Counted from the first letter of the stretch, positions 8,853 through 18,252 are shown. The stretch is DNA of 64,000 bases from Kribbella soli (GCF_004331345.1 NZ_SJJZ01000003.1:496001-560000); one strand, 5' to 3'. Translations and numbers: made by a program. The notes: generated from the sequence alone by a model not told the origin.

Positions 8853-9866
8853 TCACCCGACAGCTATCCCTTCGGCCGTGGAGTAAGCGGCTTGCGCATC
8901 CTCCGCGAAGTGGCACGAGACCGTCTGACCGGACTTGATCTCCCGGAGCTCCGGTACGTCGGTACTGCACTTGGCCTGGGCCCGCAGGCATCGGGTGTGG
9001 AACCGGCATCCGGACGGCGGCATGACCGGCGACGGCGGGTCACCGGCCAGCACGATCCGTTGCCGGCCCTGCCGCGCCAGACCGGGCTCGGCGGACAGCA
9101 GCGCCTGCGTGTACGGATGCGCGGGTACGTCGTACACGTGCTGGTGCTCGCCCAGCTCGGCGACCTTGCCGAGGTACATGACCGCGACCCGGTCCGAGAC
9201 GTGCCGGACGACGGACAGGTCGTGGGCGACGAAGATGATGCTCAGGCCGAGCTCCCGCTGCAGCCGCATCAACAGGTTCACCACCTGCGCCTGCACCGAC
9301 AGGTCGAGCGCCGACACCGGCTCGTCGCACAGCAGTACGTCGGGGTTCAGCGCGATCGCCCGCGCGATCCCGATCCGCTGCCGCTGCCCGCCGGAGAACT
9401 GGTGCGGGAACTTCGTCTCGTCCTCCGGCCGCAGACCGACCAGCTCGAGCAGCTCACGGACCCGCGACCGGATGTCGACACCCTTGCCGACGTCCGGGTG
9501 CACCTCGAACGGCTCGGCGATGATCTCGCCGACCCGCATCCGCGGGTTCAGGCTGGAGTACGGGTCCTGGAACACCACCTGGACGTTGCGTCGCCAGCGC
9601 CGCAGCTCGCGGCCGCGGAGCTTGCTGACGTCCACACCGCCGTACTCGATCCGGCCCGACGTCGGCTTCTCCAGCGCGGCGAGCAGCCGGACCAGCGTCG
9701 ACTTCCCGCATCCGGACTCGCCGACGATGCCGAGCGACTCGCCCTTGCGCAGCGTCACGTCGACGCCGTCGACCGCGCGGACGACGGTCTTGGCACCGAA
9801 GTTCAGCGCCGGGCTGATGTCGTAGTGCTTCACGACGTTCGTTGCCACCAGCAACTCTTCGGCCAT
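8853..9866 (-). CDS. Oligopeptide/dipeptide ABC importer ATPase (DppF/OppF type)
   Basis: The second ATPase of the peptide importer: 337 residues with P-loop GESGCGKST (49-57), signature FSGGQRQRIGIARA, Walker B VLLCDEPVSALD, and the C-terminal Cys-containing cap GCRFHTRC...KC typical of the Opp/Dpp group. The frame is open upstream, but the ATG at 9866 gives the normal N-terminus and overlaps the stop of the preceding ATPase gene by one base (TGATG). This is the last gene of the five-gene dpp/opp operon, and both ATPases would dimerise under the two permeases. Confidence 0.93.
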   Translation of the reverse strand: MAEELLVATNVVKHYDISPALNFGAKTVVRAVDGVDVTLRKGESLGIVGESGCGKSTLVRLLAALEKPTSGRIEYGGVDVSKLRGRELRRWRRNVQVVFQDPYSSLNPRMRVGEIIAEPFEVHPDVGKGVDIRSRVRELLELVGLRPEDETKFPHQFSGGQRQRIGIARAIALNPDVLLCDEPVSALDLSVQAQVVNLLMRLQRELGLSIIFVAHDLSVVRHVSDRVAVMYLGKVAELGEHQHVYDVPAHPYTQALLSAEPGLARQGRQRIVLAGDPPSPVMPPSGCRFHTRCLRAQAKCSTDVPELREIKSGQTVSCHFAEDAQAAYSTAEGIAVG

Positions 9867-10867
9867 CAGACAGCCTCCCTCGCAGCGAGCGATGTACGGC
9901 GGATGCATGCTGCCTCACGTCCGGGCGCGATCGTCAGCAACGGCGGCACCTCGGCCGCGCAGTCGTCGACCGCGACCGGGCACCGGGTCCGGAACGCGCA
10001 GCCGGACGGGATCGCCTGCAGCGACGGCGGCGTACCGGGGATCGTCGGCAGCTCGCGGCCCTTGAGCTCGGCCGACGGCATCGAACCCAGCAGGCCTTCG
10101 GTATAAGGGTGCACGGGATATTCGAGGGCCTCCGCCGTCGCGGCCCGCTCGACCACGTGGCCGGCGTACATCACCACGACGTTGTCGGCGACGTCCGAGA
10201 CCACGCCGAGGTCGTGCGTGATCAGCACCACGCCCATGTCCCGTTCAGCCTGCAGCTCGGCGATCAGTTCCAGGATCTGCGCCTGCACGGTCACGTCGAG
10301 CGCCGTGGTCGGCTCGTCCGCGATCAGTACGTCGGGATCCAGCGCGAGCGCCATCGCCAGCATCACGCGCTGCCGCATCCCGCCGGAGAACTCGTGCGGA
10401 TAGTCGCCGACCCGTTTCGCCGCGGCCGGGATCCGCACCTGGTCGAGCATCTCCGCGGCCTTCTTCATCGCGTCGCGCTTCGACATCCCGCGGTGCACCC
10501 GGTAGCACTCGGCGATCTGGGTCCCGACCGACTGCACCGGGTTCAGCGCCGACAGCGAGTCCTGGAACACCATCGTGATCCGGTCGCCGACGATCCGGCG
10601 CCGTTCCCTGGTGGTCATCTGGATCAGGTCCGCGCCGCGGTACTCCGCCGTACCGGACACGATCCGGCCCGGCGGCATCTCCAGGATCCCGGTCAGCGCC
10701 TGCGTCGAGACGCTCTTCCCGGACCCGGACTCGCCCAGGATCGCCAGCATCTCCCCCGCCCGCACCTGCCAGGACACCCCGTCCACGGCCCGCACCGGCC
10801 CGCGCGGCGTATCGAACTCAACGGTGAGATCGTCAACCTTCAGCAGTACTTCGCCTGGTTTGGTCAT
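9866..10867 (-). CDS. Oligopeptide/dipeptide ABC importer ATPase (DppD/OppD type)
   Basis: The first ATPase of the importer, 333 residues: P-loop GESGSGKS (45-52), signature FSGGMRQR (160-167), Walker B VLIADEPTTALD and the C-terminal cap GCAFRTRCPVAVDDC. It hydrolyses ATP to drive uptake through the two permeases encoded upstream. Its ribosome site GGGAGG and ATG both lie inside the 3' arm of a long inverted repeat in the 115-base gap after the permease gene, so translation may be damped by mRNA structure. Confidence 0.94.
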   Translation of the reverse strand: MTKPGEVLLKVDDLTVEFDTPRGPVRAVDGVSWQVRAGEMLAILGESGSGKSVSTQALTGILEMPPGRIVSGTAEYRGADLIQMTTRERRRIVGDRITMVFQDSLSALNPVQSVGTQIAECYRVHRGMSKRDAMKKAAEMLDQVRIPAAAKRVGDYPHEFSGGMRQRVMLAMALALDPDVLIADEPTTALDVTVQAQILELIAELQAERDMGVVLITHDLGVVSDVADNVVVMYAGHVVERAATAEALEYPVHPYTEGLLGSMPSAELKGRELPTIPGTPPSLQAIPSGCAFRTRCPVAVDDCAAEVPPLLTIAPGREAACIRRTSLAAREAV

Positions 10868-10950
10868 CGGGCCTCCCGGTCTGGACTGAGGAGTGCAGGG
10901 AGCGAAGCGACCGGAGCGACGAGGGAAGACCGGGAGGCAAAGCCCGATGA
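10865..10950 (-). promoter_or_regulatory. Long hairpin sequestering the start of the first importer ATPase gene
   Basis: In the minus-strand transcript, CATCGGG and CCTCCCGGTCT (near 10950-10927) pair with AGACCGGGAGGCCCGATG (10882-10865). This gives 18 paired bases with a 5-base bulge and a 44-base loop. The 3' arm contains the GGGAGG ribosome site and the ATG start. The loop holds GGAGCGAAGCGA (plus-strand reading, 10899-10910), which also occurs twice near hisB. The pairing is read directly from the sequence. Its regulatory effect is inferred. Confidence 0.6.
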
Positions 10951-10982
10951 CCCACCGAGCCGGAGGCGAGGAATGTGCACAG

Positions 10983-11882
10983 TCATCTCATCAACTTCGG
11001 GTCGAGGGCGTCCCGGATCGAGTCGCCGATGATCATGAACGAGATCGTCATCGTGGAGATGAACAACGCCGGCCAGATGAACAGGTGCGGCGTGTCCCGG
11101 TACGACGCCGCGACGCCGAACTGCGAGCCCCAGGAGATCGACGGCGGTTGCAGCCCGACCCCGAGGAACGTCAGCGCGGCCTCGAGCCCGACCATGCCGC
11201 CGATACCGAGCGTGGTCATCGCCAGCAACGGCGCCATCGCGTTCGGGAACACGTGTTTGCGCAGGATCCGCACCGGTGGCACGCCGATCGACCGGGCCGC
11301 GAGGACGTACTCGCGGTTGCGGACCGAGAAGACCGTGGCCCGCATGAGCCGCATCCCGCCCGGCCAGCCGATCAGCAGGATGACGCCGACGATGATCCAG
11401 ATGCTCCGGTTCGCGACCGAGTTCAGGATCACGATCAGCACCACGATGCCGGGGATCGAGAACAGTACGTCGGCGGTCCGCGAGATCAGGCCGTCCACGA
11501 AGCCCGGGAAGTACCCGGCCAGCAGACCGAGCGAGCCGGCCAGCACGAACACGCCGAAACTCGCGCAGATGCTGACCAGCACCGACGGCCGCGCGCCGTA
11601 GATGACGTTCGCGAAGTAGTCGCAGCCCTGGATGTCGAACCCGAACGGGTGCCCCGAACTGCGGCCCTGCCGGCTCTTGGCCAGCTCGCAGAACCGCGGA
11701 TCGGCGGACGTGAACAGCTTCGGCACCGCCGCCATCGTGAAGAACCCCAGCAGCAGCAGGCTGCAGACGATGAACTGCGGCTTGCGCAGCAGCGCCCGGA
11801 GCAGCTCGCGGTTGGACAGGGTGCGGCCGTCGCCGAGTTCCTGCGCCTCGGCTCCGACCGCCGCGGAGATCTGTTCAGACAT
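10983..11882 (-). CDS. Peptide ABC importer permease (DppC/OppC type)
   Basis: 299 residues with an N-terminal cytosolic extension, TM1 at about 35-55, an extracytoplasmic domain (PRFCELAKSRQGRSSGHPFG) and a C-terminal five-helix BPD transporter domain. The EAA loop (YVLAARSIGVPPVRILRKHVFPN) contacts the ATPases. This is the DppC/OppC/NikC arrangement. The start overlaps the end of the DppB-type gene by 8 bases, indicating coupled translation. Confidence 0.93.
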   Translation of the reverse strand: MSEQISAAVGAEAQELGDGRTLSNRELLRALLRKPQFIVCSLLLLGFFTMAAVPKLFTSADPRFCELAKSRQGRSSGHPFGFDIQGCDYFANVIYGARPSVLVSICASFGVFVLAGSLGLLAGYFPGFVDGLISRTADVLFSIPGIVVLIVILNSVANRSIWIIVGVILLIGWPGGMRLMRATVFSVRNREYVLAARSIGVPPVRILRKHVFPNAMAPLLAMTTLGIGGMVGLEAALTFLGVGLQPPSISWGSQFGVAASYRDTPHLFIWPALFISTMTISFMIIGDSIRDALDPKLMR

Positions 11883-12801
11883 TGCGCACCCTCGGATCCA
11901 GGACGCCGTACAGAAGGTCGATCAGCAGGTTGATCAGGATGAACGAAATGAACGCGAGCGTGGACAGCAGCACCACGACGCCGCCCTCCTTCAGCTTGAT
12001 CGCCTGGAACATGAACTGGCCGAGCCCGGGCAGGTTGAAGATGCTCTCGGTGATGATCGCGCCGCCGAACATGCCGGCCAGGTCGAGCCCGATGAACGTG
12101 ACCACCGGCAGCAACGCGTTCGGCAGGATGTGCCGCCACAGCACCCGCTGCTCGCCGAGACCCTTGGCCCGCGCGGTCTTCACGAAGTCGGCGTTCACGG
12201 TCTCCACGATCGACGTCCGCAGCAGCCGGGCCAGGCCGGCGAACCCGAGGACGCCGATCACCAGCGCAGGCAGCAGGTACGAGCGCGGGAACCCTTCCAG
12301 TACACCGGACACCGGGAACCACTTCAGCTCGACCCCGAACAGGTACTGCGCGGCGAAGTACGCCACCAGTCCGGGCACCGCGAGCAGCACGAGTGTTGCC
12401 AGCAGCAACGACCGGTCGACCCAGCCGTTGCGCTTGAAGCCGGCGTAGATGCCGAAGAACAGCCCCAGCGTCCACTGGACGGCGTTCGCCAGCAGCGTCA
12501 GCTTCAGCGTCACCGGGATCCGCAGCCGGAGCTGGTCGGCGATGTCCGCGCCCGCGAACGTCGTACCAAAGTGGCCGGTGAGGATGTCCTTCATGCTCAG
12601 CAGGTACTGGACGATGAAGGGATCGTCCAGGTGGTACTGCGCGCGCTTGGCGGCCAGCACCGCGGCCGGGATCGGCTTGTCACCGGCCAGCTCCCGCAGG
12701 GGGTCCCCGGGCATCGCGAAGACGAGCGCGAAGACCCCCAGCGTCACGAGCACACCGATCGGTACCGCCGCCACCGCGCGGCGCAGGACGAACCGGATCA
12801 C
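11875..12801 (-). CDS. Peptide ABC importer permease (DppB/OppB type)
   Basis: 308 residues. The N-terminal segment MIRFVLRRAVAAVPIGVLVTLGVFALVF is the typical DppB first helix. It is followed by a periplasmic helix region (PGDPLRELAG) and a BPD transporter domain with the EAA loop FVKTARAKGLGEQRVLWRHILPN. It forms the transmembrane channel with the DppC-type partner. The GTG start overlaps the stop of the solute-binding-protein gene by four bases (GTGA). Confidence 0.94.
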   Translation of the reverse strand: MIRFVLRRAVAAVPIGVLVTLGVFALVFAMPGDPLRELAGDKPIPAAVLAAKRAQYHLDDPFIVQYLLSMKDILTGHFGTTFAGADIADQLRLRIPVTLKLTLLANAVQWTLGLFFGIYAGFKRNGWVDRSLLLATLVLLAVPGLVAYFAAQYLFGVELKWFPVSGVLEGFPRSYLLPALVIGVLGFAGLARLLRTSIVETVNADFVKTARAKGLGEQRVLWRHILPNALLPVVTFIGLDLAGMFGGAIITESIFNLPGLGQFMFQAIKLKEGGVVVLLSTLAFISFILINLLIDLLYGVLDPRVRNV

Positions 12802-14414
12802 TTGAAGGTTGCCCAGAGCGCCGATACTCCGACGAACTTCGAGACCCGCGGCTCGATCTTCGCCGAGTGCAGGTACGCGTTCGACTTCGTGTACAGCGGG
12901 ATCAGCGGCATGTCCTCGAGCGCGATGTCCTCTGCCTGCTGGTACAGCTTGATCGCCTTGTCCGGGTCCGGCTCGGCGTCGCCCTTGGCCAGTACGGCGT
13001 CCAGCGCCGGGTTGGCGTACTGGGCGAAGTTCGCGTCACCGTTGGACTTGAACATCGGCGTCAGGTAGTCCTCGATCGACGGGTAGTCGTGACCCCAGCC
13101 GGAGAACCGCAGACCGTCGAGCTTGTGGGAGTCCGCCAGCTCGGTGATCTCCGAACCCTGCTTGCCGGTGTACTTGACGGTCAGGCCGAGGTTCTGCCGG
13201 AGCATGTTGCCGATCGCCTCGGCGAAGATCTGGCCGGTCGCCGACGAGGTGTTGTAGTTGATGTTCAGCGGGCCGGAGAAACCGCCGGCCTCCTGCAGCA
13301 GTTGCTTGGCCTTGGTGGCGTCGAAATCGCAGTACTTGCAGGCGTTGTCGCGGTACCCGGCCATGTCCGGCGCGACCAGGCCCTTGGCCGGCTCGGACAG
13401 CCCGACGAGGTCGGCGAACGCCTTCCGGTCGATCGCCTCCGAGAAGGCGTGCCGCAGCTTCGGGTTCTTGAACCGCGGGTCCCAGGCCGGGATCACCAGG
13501 TAGTTGGCGCCGGAGCTGATGCTGGTGACCCACTGATCCGGGGCGTCGGTCTTGAAGCTCTTCACCTTGGTCGACGGCACGTCGACGAAGTCCACGTTGC
13601 CGGCCAGGAACTCGTTGTACGCCGTGTCCGCGTTCGCGATGAACCGGTACGTGATCTCGTCGGCCTGCGGTACGAGCGGGCCCTTGTAGCCGTCCCACTT
13701 GGCCAGCTTGATGTCGTCACCGGCGTTCCAGTCCGCGGCGAGCTTGAACGGGCCGTTGCCGATCGGCTTGCGCTTGTACGCGTCCGGGTTCTTCCGCACC
13801 TCTTCCGGCAGCGGCGCGAGGCCGAGGTACTGCAGCGTCAGGCCGAACTGCGAGAACGGCACCTTCAGCTTGACCGAGAAGGTCAGGTCGTCGATCTGCT
13901 TCAGGCCGCTCAGTGTCTTCACCGCGGTCGGCTTCGGCGTGGCGCCGTCCGGGGTCGGCGGGTTCAGGGCGTCGTACCCGTCGACCTTGGAGAAGAAGCC
14001 GTTGTTCTTCCAGGCGTTCGAGCCCATCGCGGTCATGTTCCAGCTGTCCACGTAGTCCTTCGCGGTCAGCGGCTGGCCGTTCTGGAAGGTGTTGCCGGCC
14101 TTCAGCTTGATCGTCCAGGTCTGGCTGGTCTTGTCCGGGGTGACCGAGTCGGCCATCACGTTCTGCAGCTTGCCGGTCTCCGGGTCCGTGGTCACCAGCG
14201 GGGCGAACATCGCCATCGCGACCTGGATCCCCGGACTGCCGTTCTCGTTCAGCGGGTTGATGTACTCCAGCGGGTCGGCAGCGATCGCGATGACCTCGCT
14301 CTTGCTGCCGGAGCCACTGCCGGAGCCGCTGCTCTTGCCGTCTCCACAGGAGGCGAGCACCAGAGTCAAGCCGAGTGCCACCCCCACTACCCCAGTCAGA
14401 CGTCGCACAGTCAA
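12798..14414 (-). CDS. Peptide ABC importer solute-binding lipoprotein (family 5, DppA/OppA type)
   Basis: A membrane-anchored lipoprotein of about 538 residues that captures peptides for the importer. The N-terminus has a charged run, a hydrophobic stretch and the lipobox LASC, then a Gly/Ser-rich tether and the SBP_bac_5 fold (e.g. the LAADWNAGDDIKLAKWDGY-like strand). I place the start at TTG 14414 because GAGGA lies 7 bases upstream. A GTG two codons later (14408) is nearly as good, and a more distant TTG at 14456 has no support. This is the first gene of the operon SBP, two permeases and two ATPases. Confidence 0.9.
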   Translation of the reverse strand: MTVRRLTGVVGVALGLTLVLASCGDGKSSGSGSGSGSKSEVIAIAADPLEYINPLNENGSPGIQVAMAMFAPLVTTDPETGKLQNVMADSVTPDKTSQTWTIKLKAGNTFQNGQPLTAKDYVDSWNMTAMGSNAWKNNGFFSKVDGYDALNPPTPDGATPKPTAVKTLSGLKQIDDLTFSVKLKVPFSQFGLTLQYLGLAPLPEEVRKNPDAYKRKPIGNGPFKLAADWNAGDDIKLAKWDGYKGPLVPQADEITYRFIANADTAYNEFLAGNVDFVDVPSTKVKSFKTDAPDQWVTSISSGANYLVIPAWDPRFKNPKLRHAFSEAIDRKAFADLVGLSEPAKGLVAPDMAGYRDNACKYCDFDATKAKQLLQEAGGFSGPLNINYNTSSATGQIFAEAIGNMLRQNLGLTVKYTGKQGSEITELADSHKLDGLRFSGWGHDYPSIEDYLTPMFKSNGDANFAQYANPALDAVLAKGDAEPDPDKAIKLYQQAEDIALEDMPLIPLYTKSNAYLHSAKIEPRVSKFVGVSALWATFK

Positions 14415-14673
14415 ACCAACTTCCTCGGCGGGAGGGCCGCTAGGCGGGCGGATCAAGCGTCATGGTGGCTGGTCGAAACTGCACATGTCAACGTTGTCAG
14501 GCGCAAAACGGCGGCGCGTAACTCAGGCGTTACTTTGCCAAGACCTCAGATGACCAGCCCTCACTTGCGGAGCGAGCATCCACTTAATCAGATCAGTACG
14601 CCAGAGTCATCAGATGACAGGTCAGATTTGGTCAAAACTCGCTTCTGCGCACAGTTGCGCACTCCGGGCCTCA
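14415..14673 (-). promoter_or_regulatory. Control region upstream of the peptide importer operon
   Basis: 259 bases with no gene. A consensus TTGACA occurs on the minus strand (14491-14486) about 70 bases before the first gene. A good -10 is not clear. Other structure includes four TCAGAT copies (14546, 14588, 14610, 14622), the palindrome GTCATC-A-GATGAC (14606-14618), the repeat GTAAC-TCAGGC-GTTAC (14518-14533) and TGCGCA-CAGT-TGCGCA (14646-14661). The last is just beyond the exporter stop and could be part of its terminator. Confidence 0.4.
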
Positions 14674-16428
14674 TCACCGGTAACCGGCCGCTTGCAGACT
14701 GTAGAGCTCGGCATAGGTGCCGCCCGTTGCCATCAGCTCTTCGTGCGTGCCGTGCTCGGTCACGCGGCCGTCCTCCAGTACCACGATGAGGTCCGCGGAG
14801 CGCACGGTGGAGAAGCGATGTGAGATGAGCAACGTGATCCGCCCGTCGGCACGTCCGGCCCGTGCCTCGGCGGCCAGCCGGTCGAAGACGGCCGCCTCGG
14901 TCTGCGGGTCCAGCGATGCGCTCGGCTCGTCCATGATCATCAGCAGCGGTGCCAGCCGGACGAGTGCGCGGGCGATCGCCAGCTTCTGCCATTGCCCGCC
15001 GGACAGTTCCACGCCGTCGACCCACGACGTACCGAGTTGGGTGTCGAGGCCCTGCGGCAACGTGTCCACGAAGCTCGCATCCGCCTTGCTGAGCGCGGTC
15101 CGCACCTGGTCCGGCGGCTCGGACAGTCCGCCGACCGCGACGGCCTCGCCGACGGTCAGCTGATACCTGACGAAGTCCTGGAAACCGGCGCTCACCTTCT
15201 GCCGGTACTCCTCGAGGTTCATCGTGGCGAGATCGACTCCGTCGACCAGCACAGCACCCGACGCGGGCCGGTACATGCCGGTGAGGAGCTTGACCAGGGT
15301 CGACTTGCCCGCGCCGTTCTCGCCGACGATGGCGACCGTGCGGCCGGCGGGGAGGAACAGGTCGGTCCCGGGGAGTGCGAGGCGATCGTCCGCGCCGTAC
15401 CCGAAGGTGACCTGTTTCAGCTCGATTCCGTGGACCAGGCGATCCGGCGTCGGCGCGGTGCCTGGTTCCTGTTCGGCCTGCTGGGCAAGCCAGAAGTAGT
15501 GCTCGGCCGTCGTACGCACGCGCAGTACGGTGCCTGCGAGGTCGAGAACGCGGTTCGCCGCGCTCACCACGGCGCCGGCCAGGGCGAGCGCCAAGGCCAC
15601 GTCACCTGGGGTCACGCTCGCCTCGTGAAGGATGAGCACCATTGCGCCGACGTACGCCAGCGGGAAGACCGACCAGCCGACGGCCCCGATCACGACCGAT
15701 CGGAAGAGCGCCTGGTGAGCGATTGTGTTGGCCTTGTCCGCGGCATCGCGGTGATGACTCAATAGCTCGTCACCCATGGACGCGACGTGCAGTTCCTGCG
15801 CCGACGACGGGGCGACCGACAACATGAACAGCTGCTGCGCGAGCCGCCGCTGCGGAGCCGCCTCCAACTCCGATTTTCTGCGAGTCCGTTCGGCCCGGCG
15901 GCTCAACCACAGCGAGGGAATCGCGACGAGCGGGAGCACCACCAGCACCGGCTTCAGATCTGCCAGCAGGACAGTGCTGATCACCAGTTGGGCCACGACG
16001 AACAGGCCGATGAACGGCATCGTGACACTGTCCGCGAGGTCCGGTGCCTCTCGCCGCAGCGTCTGCAATCGGTCCAGGAACTCGGGCCGCTCGAAGTGAT
16101 GGATCTGCGGTGCACCCGCGGCCAGCCTCAGTACCCTGCGCTCGGCGACGAAGCTGGAGCGCTCGCGCATCCGGATTGTTGCCCAGCGATAGCCGATCGG
16201 GGCCACCAGTACGAGGGTCAGTGCAACGGCGACCGCGATGCCTCCGGCAACTACCTGCCTCGGTTCGCCGGTCACCACGCCGTCGACCAACGGCCGTACG
16301 CCGAGTGCGACGAGTAGCGGGCTGATGAAACTCGACATCGTGACGACCGTGTAGAGCGTGAACAGGCCGGGACCGATCTCCCAGCCGAGTCCGATCAGCA
16401 GACGCGCTGTGGCGACCCATGACTTCAT
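14674..16428 (-). CDS. ABC exporter 1 (fused membrane and ATPase domains)
   Basis: 584 residues: a six-helix exporter membrane domain (about 15-305) followed by an ATPase with P-loop GENGAGKST (369-377), signature LSGGQ (475-479), Walker B LLMIMDEP and switch His in LISHRFSTVRSAD. The frame runs another 106 codons upstream, but that part overlaps exporter 2 in another frame. The ATG at 16428 overlaps its stop by four bases. This is the last of three consecutive exporters on the strand. As half-transporters they should work as dimers, probably heterodimers with a neighbour. The cargo is unknown. Confidence 0.9.
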   Translation of the reverse strand: MKSWVATARLLIGLGWEIGPGLFTLYTVVTMSSFISPLLVALGVRPLVDGVVTGEPRQVVAGGIAVAVALTLVLVAPIGYRWATIRMRERSSFVAERRVLRLAAGAPQIHHFERPEFLDRLQTLRREAPDLADSVTMPFIGLFVVAQLVISTVLLADLKPVLVVLPLVAIPSLWLSRRAERTRRKSELEAAPQRRLAQQLFMLSVAPSSAQELHVASMGDELLSHHRDAADKANTIAHQALFRSVVIGAVGWSVFPLAYVGAMVLILHEASVTPGDVALALALAGAVVSAANRVLDLAGTVLRVRTTAEHYFWLAQQAEQEPGTAPTPDRLVHGIELKQVTFGYGADDRLALPGTDLFLPAGRTVAIVGENGAGKSTLVKLLTGMYRPASGAVLVDGVDLATMNLEEYRQKVSAGFQDFVRYQLTVGEAVAVGGLSEPPDQVRTALSKADASFVDTLPQGLDTQLGTSWVDGVELSGGQWQKLAIARALVRLAPLLMIMDEPSASLDPQTEAAVFDRLAAEARAGRADGRITLLISHRFSTVRSADLIVVLEDGRVTEHGTHEELMATGGTYAELYSLQAAGYR

Positions 16429-18224
16429 TCCGGGCCTCCGTCGAAGCGAGCTGCCTGAAGGCGGAAGAGGTGGGCGTAGGTACCGTCTCGCTGGAGCAAC
16501 TCGTCGTGCGATCCCTGCTCGATCACCCTGCCTTCGTCGAGTACGACGATGGAGGACGCCTGGCGCACCGTGGAGAAGCGGTGCGAGATCAGGATCGTGG
16601 TCAGCCCGGCGGTCAGGTCCAGGAAACGCCGGTACAGCTCCGCCTCGGACCGGGCGTCCAGGTGTGCGGCCGGCTCGTCCAGTACCAGTACGGACGCACC
16701 CTGTTGGACGGCGTACAGCGCTCTCGCGAGGCCCAGCCGTTGCCACTCGCCGCCGGACAGCTCGACGCCGCCGTCGAACTCGGCCGAGAGCACCGTGTCC
16801 CAGTCGTTCGGCAGGGCCTCGACAACGCTCTTCGCTCCTGCTCGTTCGACTGCGATTTCAACGTCTGCATCATCGCGGCCGAAACGGACATTGCTGTACG
16901 CCGACATCGGTAACCGCACGGGCTGCTGGAAGACGACTGCCAGCCTGCGCCTCCAGTCGTCGGTGTCGAGGTCTTGCAGCTCGACTCCGTCGATCAGGAC
17001 GGAGCCTCGGTTCGGTTCGTACAGACCGCACAGCAGCTTGACGAGGCTGGTCTTGCCGGCACCGTTCGCTCCGACGACCGCGAGGGACTGCCCGGCCGGG
17101 ATCACCAGGTCGAGATCGCTCAGTACCTCGCGGCTGGTGCCTGGATAGCTGAAAGACACGTTCTGGAAGGCGATCTCGCGTTGCGGCATCCCGGTGGCCG
17201 GCTGCGATCCACGGTCGGCGGGCGCGGCTGTCGGCGCGATCGCGCGCATCGCCTCGTCGTACCGATCGAGGGTTGCGAGGGCGAGCTCTGTCTGCAGGCC
17301 GGACCAGGACGACTGCTGGATGCCGCCCAACGCGACCAGGAACGTCTGGACGTACGTCGCCGTCGGGCCGGCGGCAATGTGTCCGGCCATCGCCTCGCGG
17401 ACGACGAGCACGATGCCGCCCAGCACGACCACGCCCAGGAACGCAGTGGCAACCAGCGGACGACGGCCTGCCGGGGTCAGGACGCGCTGCATCGTCGCGG
17501 CCCAGGTCTCCCCGTGCCGACCGACGACAAACGCCGGCAGTCCGAACAGGCGGATCTCCTTCGCAGCCGGCGGTGTGGTTCCCAAGTCGTTGAAGTACCG
17601 CATCCGGCGTGCCGACTCCGTTGCGCCGTAGTGGTGCCCGGCCTCGGTGCGCGACGCGACCCGGTCCTCGTACGCCGCCCACACGCCGGCCACGAGCAAA
17701 CCCGCGCCGAGCCACCAATGGAATCCGGCGAGAATGATGCCCGAGGCCACCAGAATGATCCGTCCGGTGGCCAGGCCGCCGATCGTGCTCGCGAGCCGAC
17801 CAGGCCGCGCCCAGTCCGCCCGCAAGGTGTCACGCCCGACCTCCACCAGCGCCGCCGTCGCAGGATCCTCCAGGTGCCGCACGCCACTCGGAGCAGCCAC
17901 AGCCTTCATCAACTCGTGCTGCAGCAGCGCATCAACCCGCTCCCCCAACGCAGTAGCCGCCGCCCGCTGCAGAGCACCACCAACCCACTGCAGCAACAAA
18001 CACGCACCAACCACAACAGCCCACCCCACCGCATGAGCCCGATCCGCCCGAGCAACCCCGGCAACAACCTGCCCAAACGCCACCACAGTCCCAATAGGCG
18101 CCGCAGCCGCCACCACAACCATGCCCACCACGAGAACGGACAACCGCCGACCAGCGCCCCAGGCAACGGCCGCAAACCGCCAAAGTCCACCCACCGCTCC
18201 AGTTAACAACGCCCGCCGGTCCAC
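16425..18224 (-). CDS. ABC exporter 2 (fused membrane and ATPase domains)
   Basis: 599 residues: membrane domain (about 25-310) with the coupling-helix motif KEIRLFG (222-228), then an ATPase domain with P-loop GANGAGKT (385-392), signature LSGGEWQ, Walker B VLVLDEPAAHLD and LISHRFSTVRQA. ABC exporters with KEIRLFG often move peptides or peptide-like natural products, but no precursor gene or modifying enzyme is visible nearby. The first 110 or so codons use many T- and G-ending codons, unlike the C/G-ending neighbours. It sits 28 bases after exporter 3 and overlaps exporter 1 by 4 bases. Confidence 0.9.
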   Translation of the reverse strand: MDRRALLTGAVGGLWRFAAVAWGAGRRLSVLVVGMVVVAAAAPIGTVVAFGQVVAGVARADRAHAVGWAVVVGACLLLQWVGGALQRAAATALGERVDALLQHELMKAVAAPSGVRHLEDPATAALVEVGRDTLRADWARPGRLASTIGGLATGRIILVASGIILAGFHWWLGAGLLVAGVWAAYEDRVASRTEAGHHYGATESARRMRYFNDLGTTPPAAKEIRLFGLPAFVVGRHGETWAATMQRVLTPAGRRPLVATAFLGVVVLGGIVLVVREAMAGHIAAGPTATYVQTFLVALGGIQQSSWSGLQTELALATLDRYDEAMRAIAPTAAPADRGSQPATGMPQREIAFQNVSFSYPGTSREVLSDLDLVIPAGQSLAVVGANGAGKTSLVKLLCGLYEPNRGSVLIDGVELQDLDTDDWRRRLAVVFQQPVRLPMSAYSNVRFGRDDADVEIAVERAGAKSVVEALPNDWDTVLSAEFDGGVELSGGEWQRLGLARALYAVQQGASVLVLDEPAAHLDARSEAELYRRFLDLTAGLTTILISHRFSTVRQASSIVVLDEGRVIEQGSHDELLQRDGTYAHLFRLQAARFDGGPE

Positions 18225-18252
18225 CCGGGCGAGGCCGGCGCGGCGGCTGGGG

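Noticed and set aside
6939..10106. 1055-codon open frame on the plus strand
   Set aside because: Antisense shadow of the GT-C-like gene and ATPase genes, rich in Arg, His, Asp and Gln with no recognisable domain.
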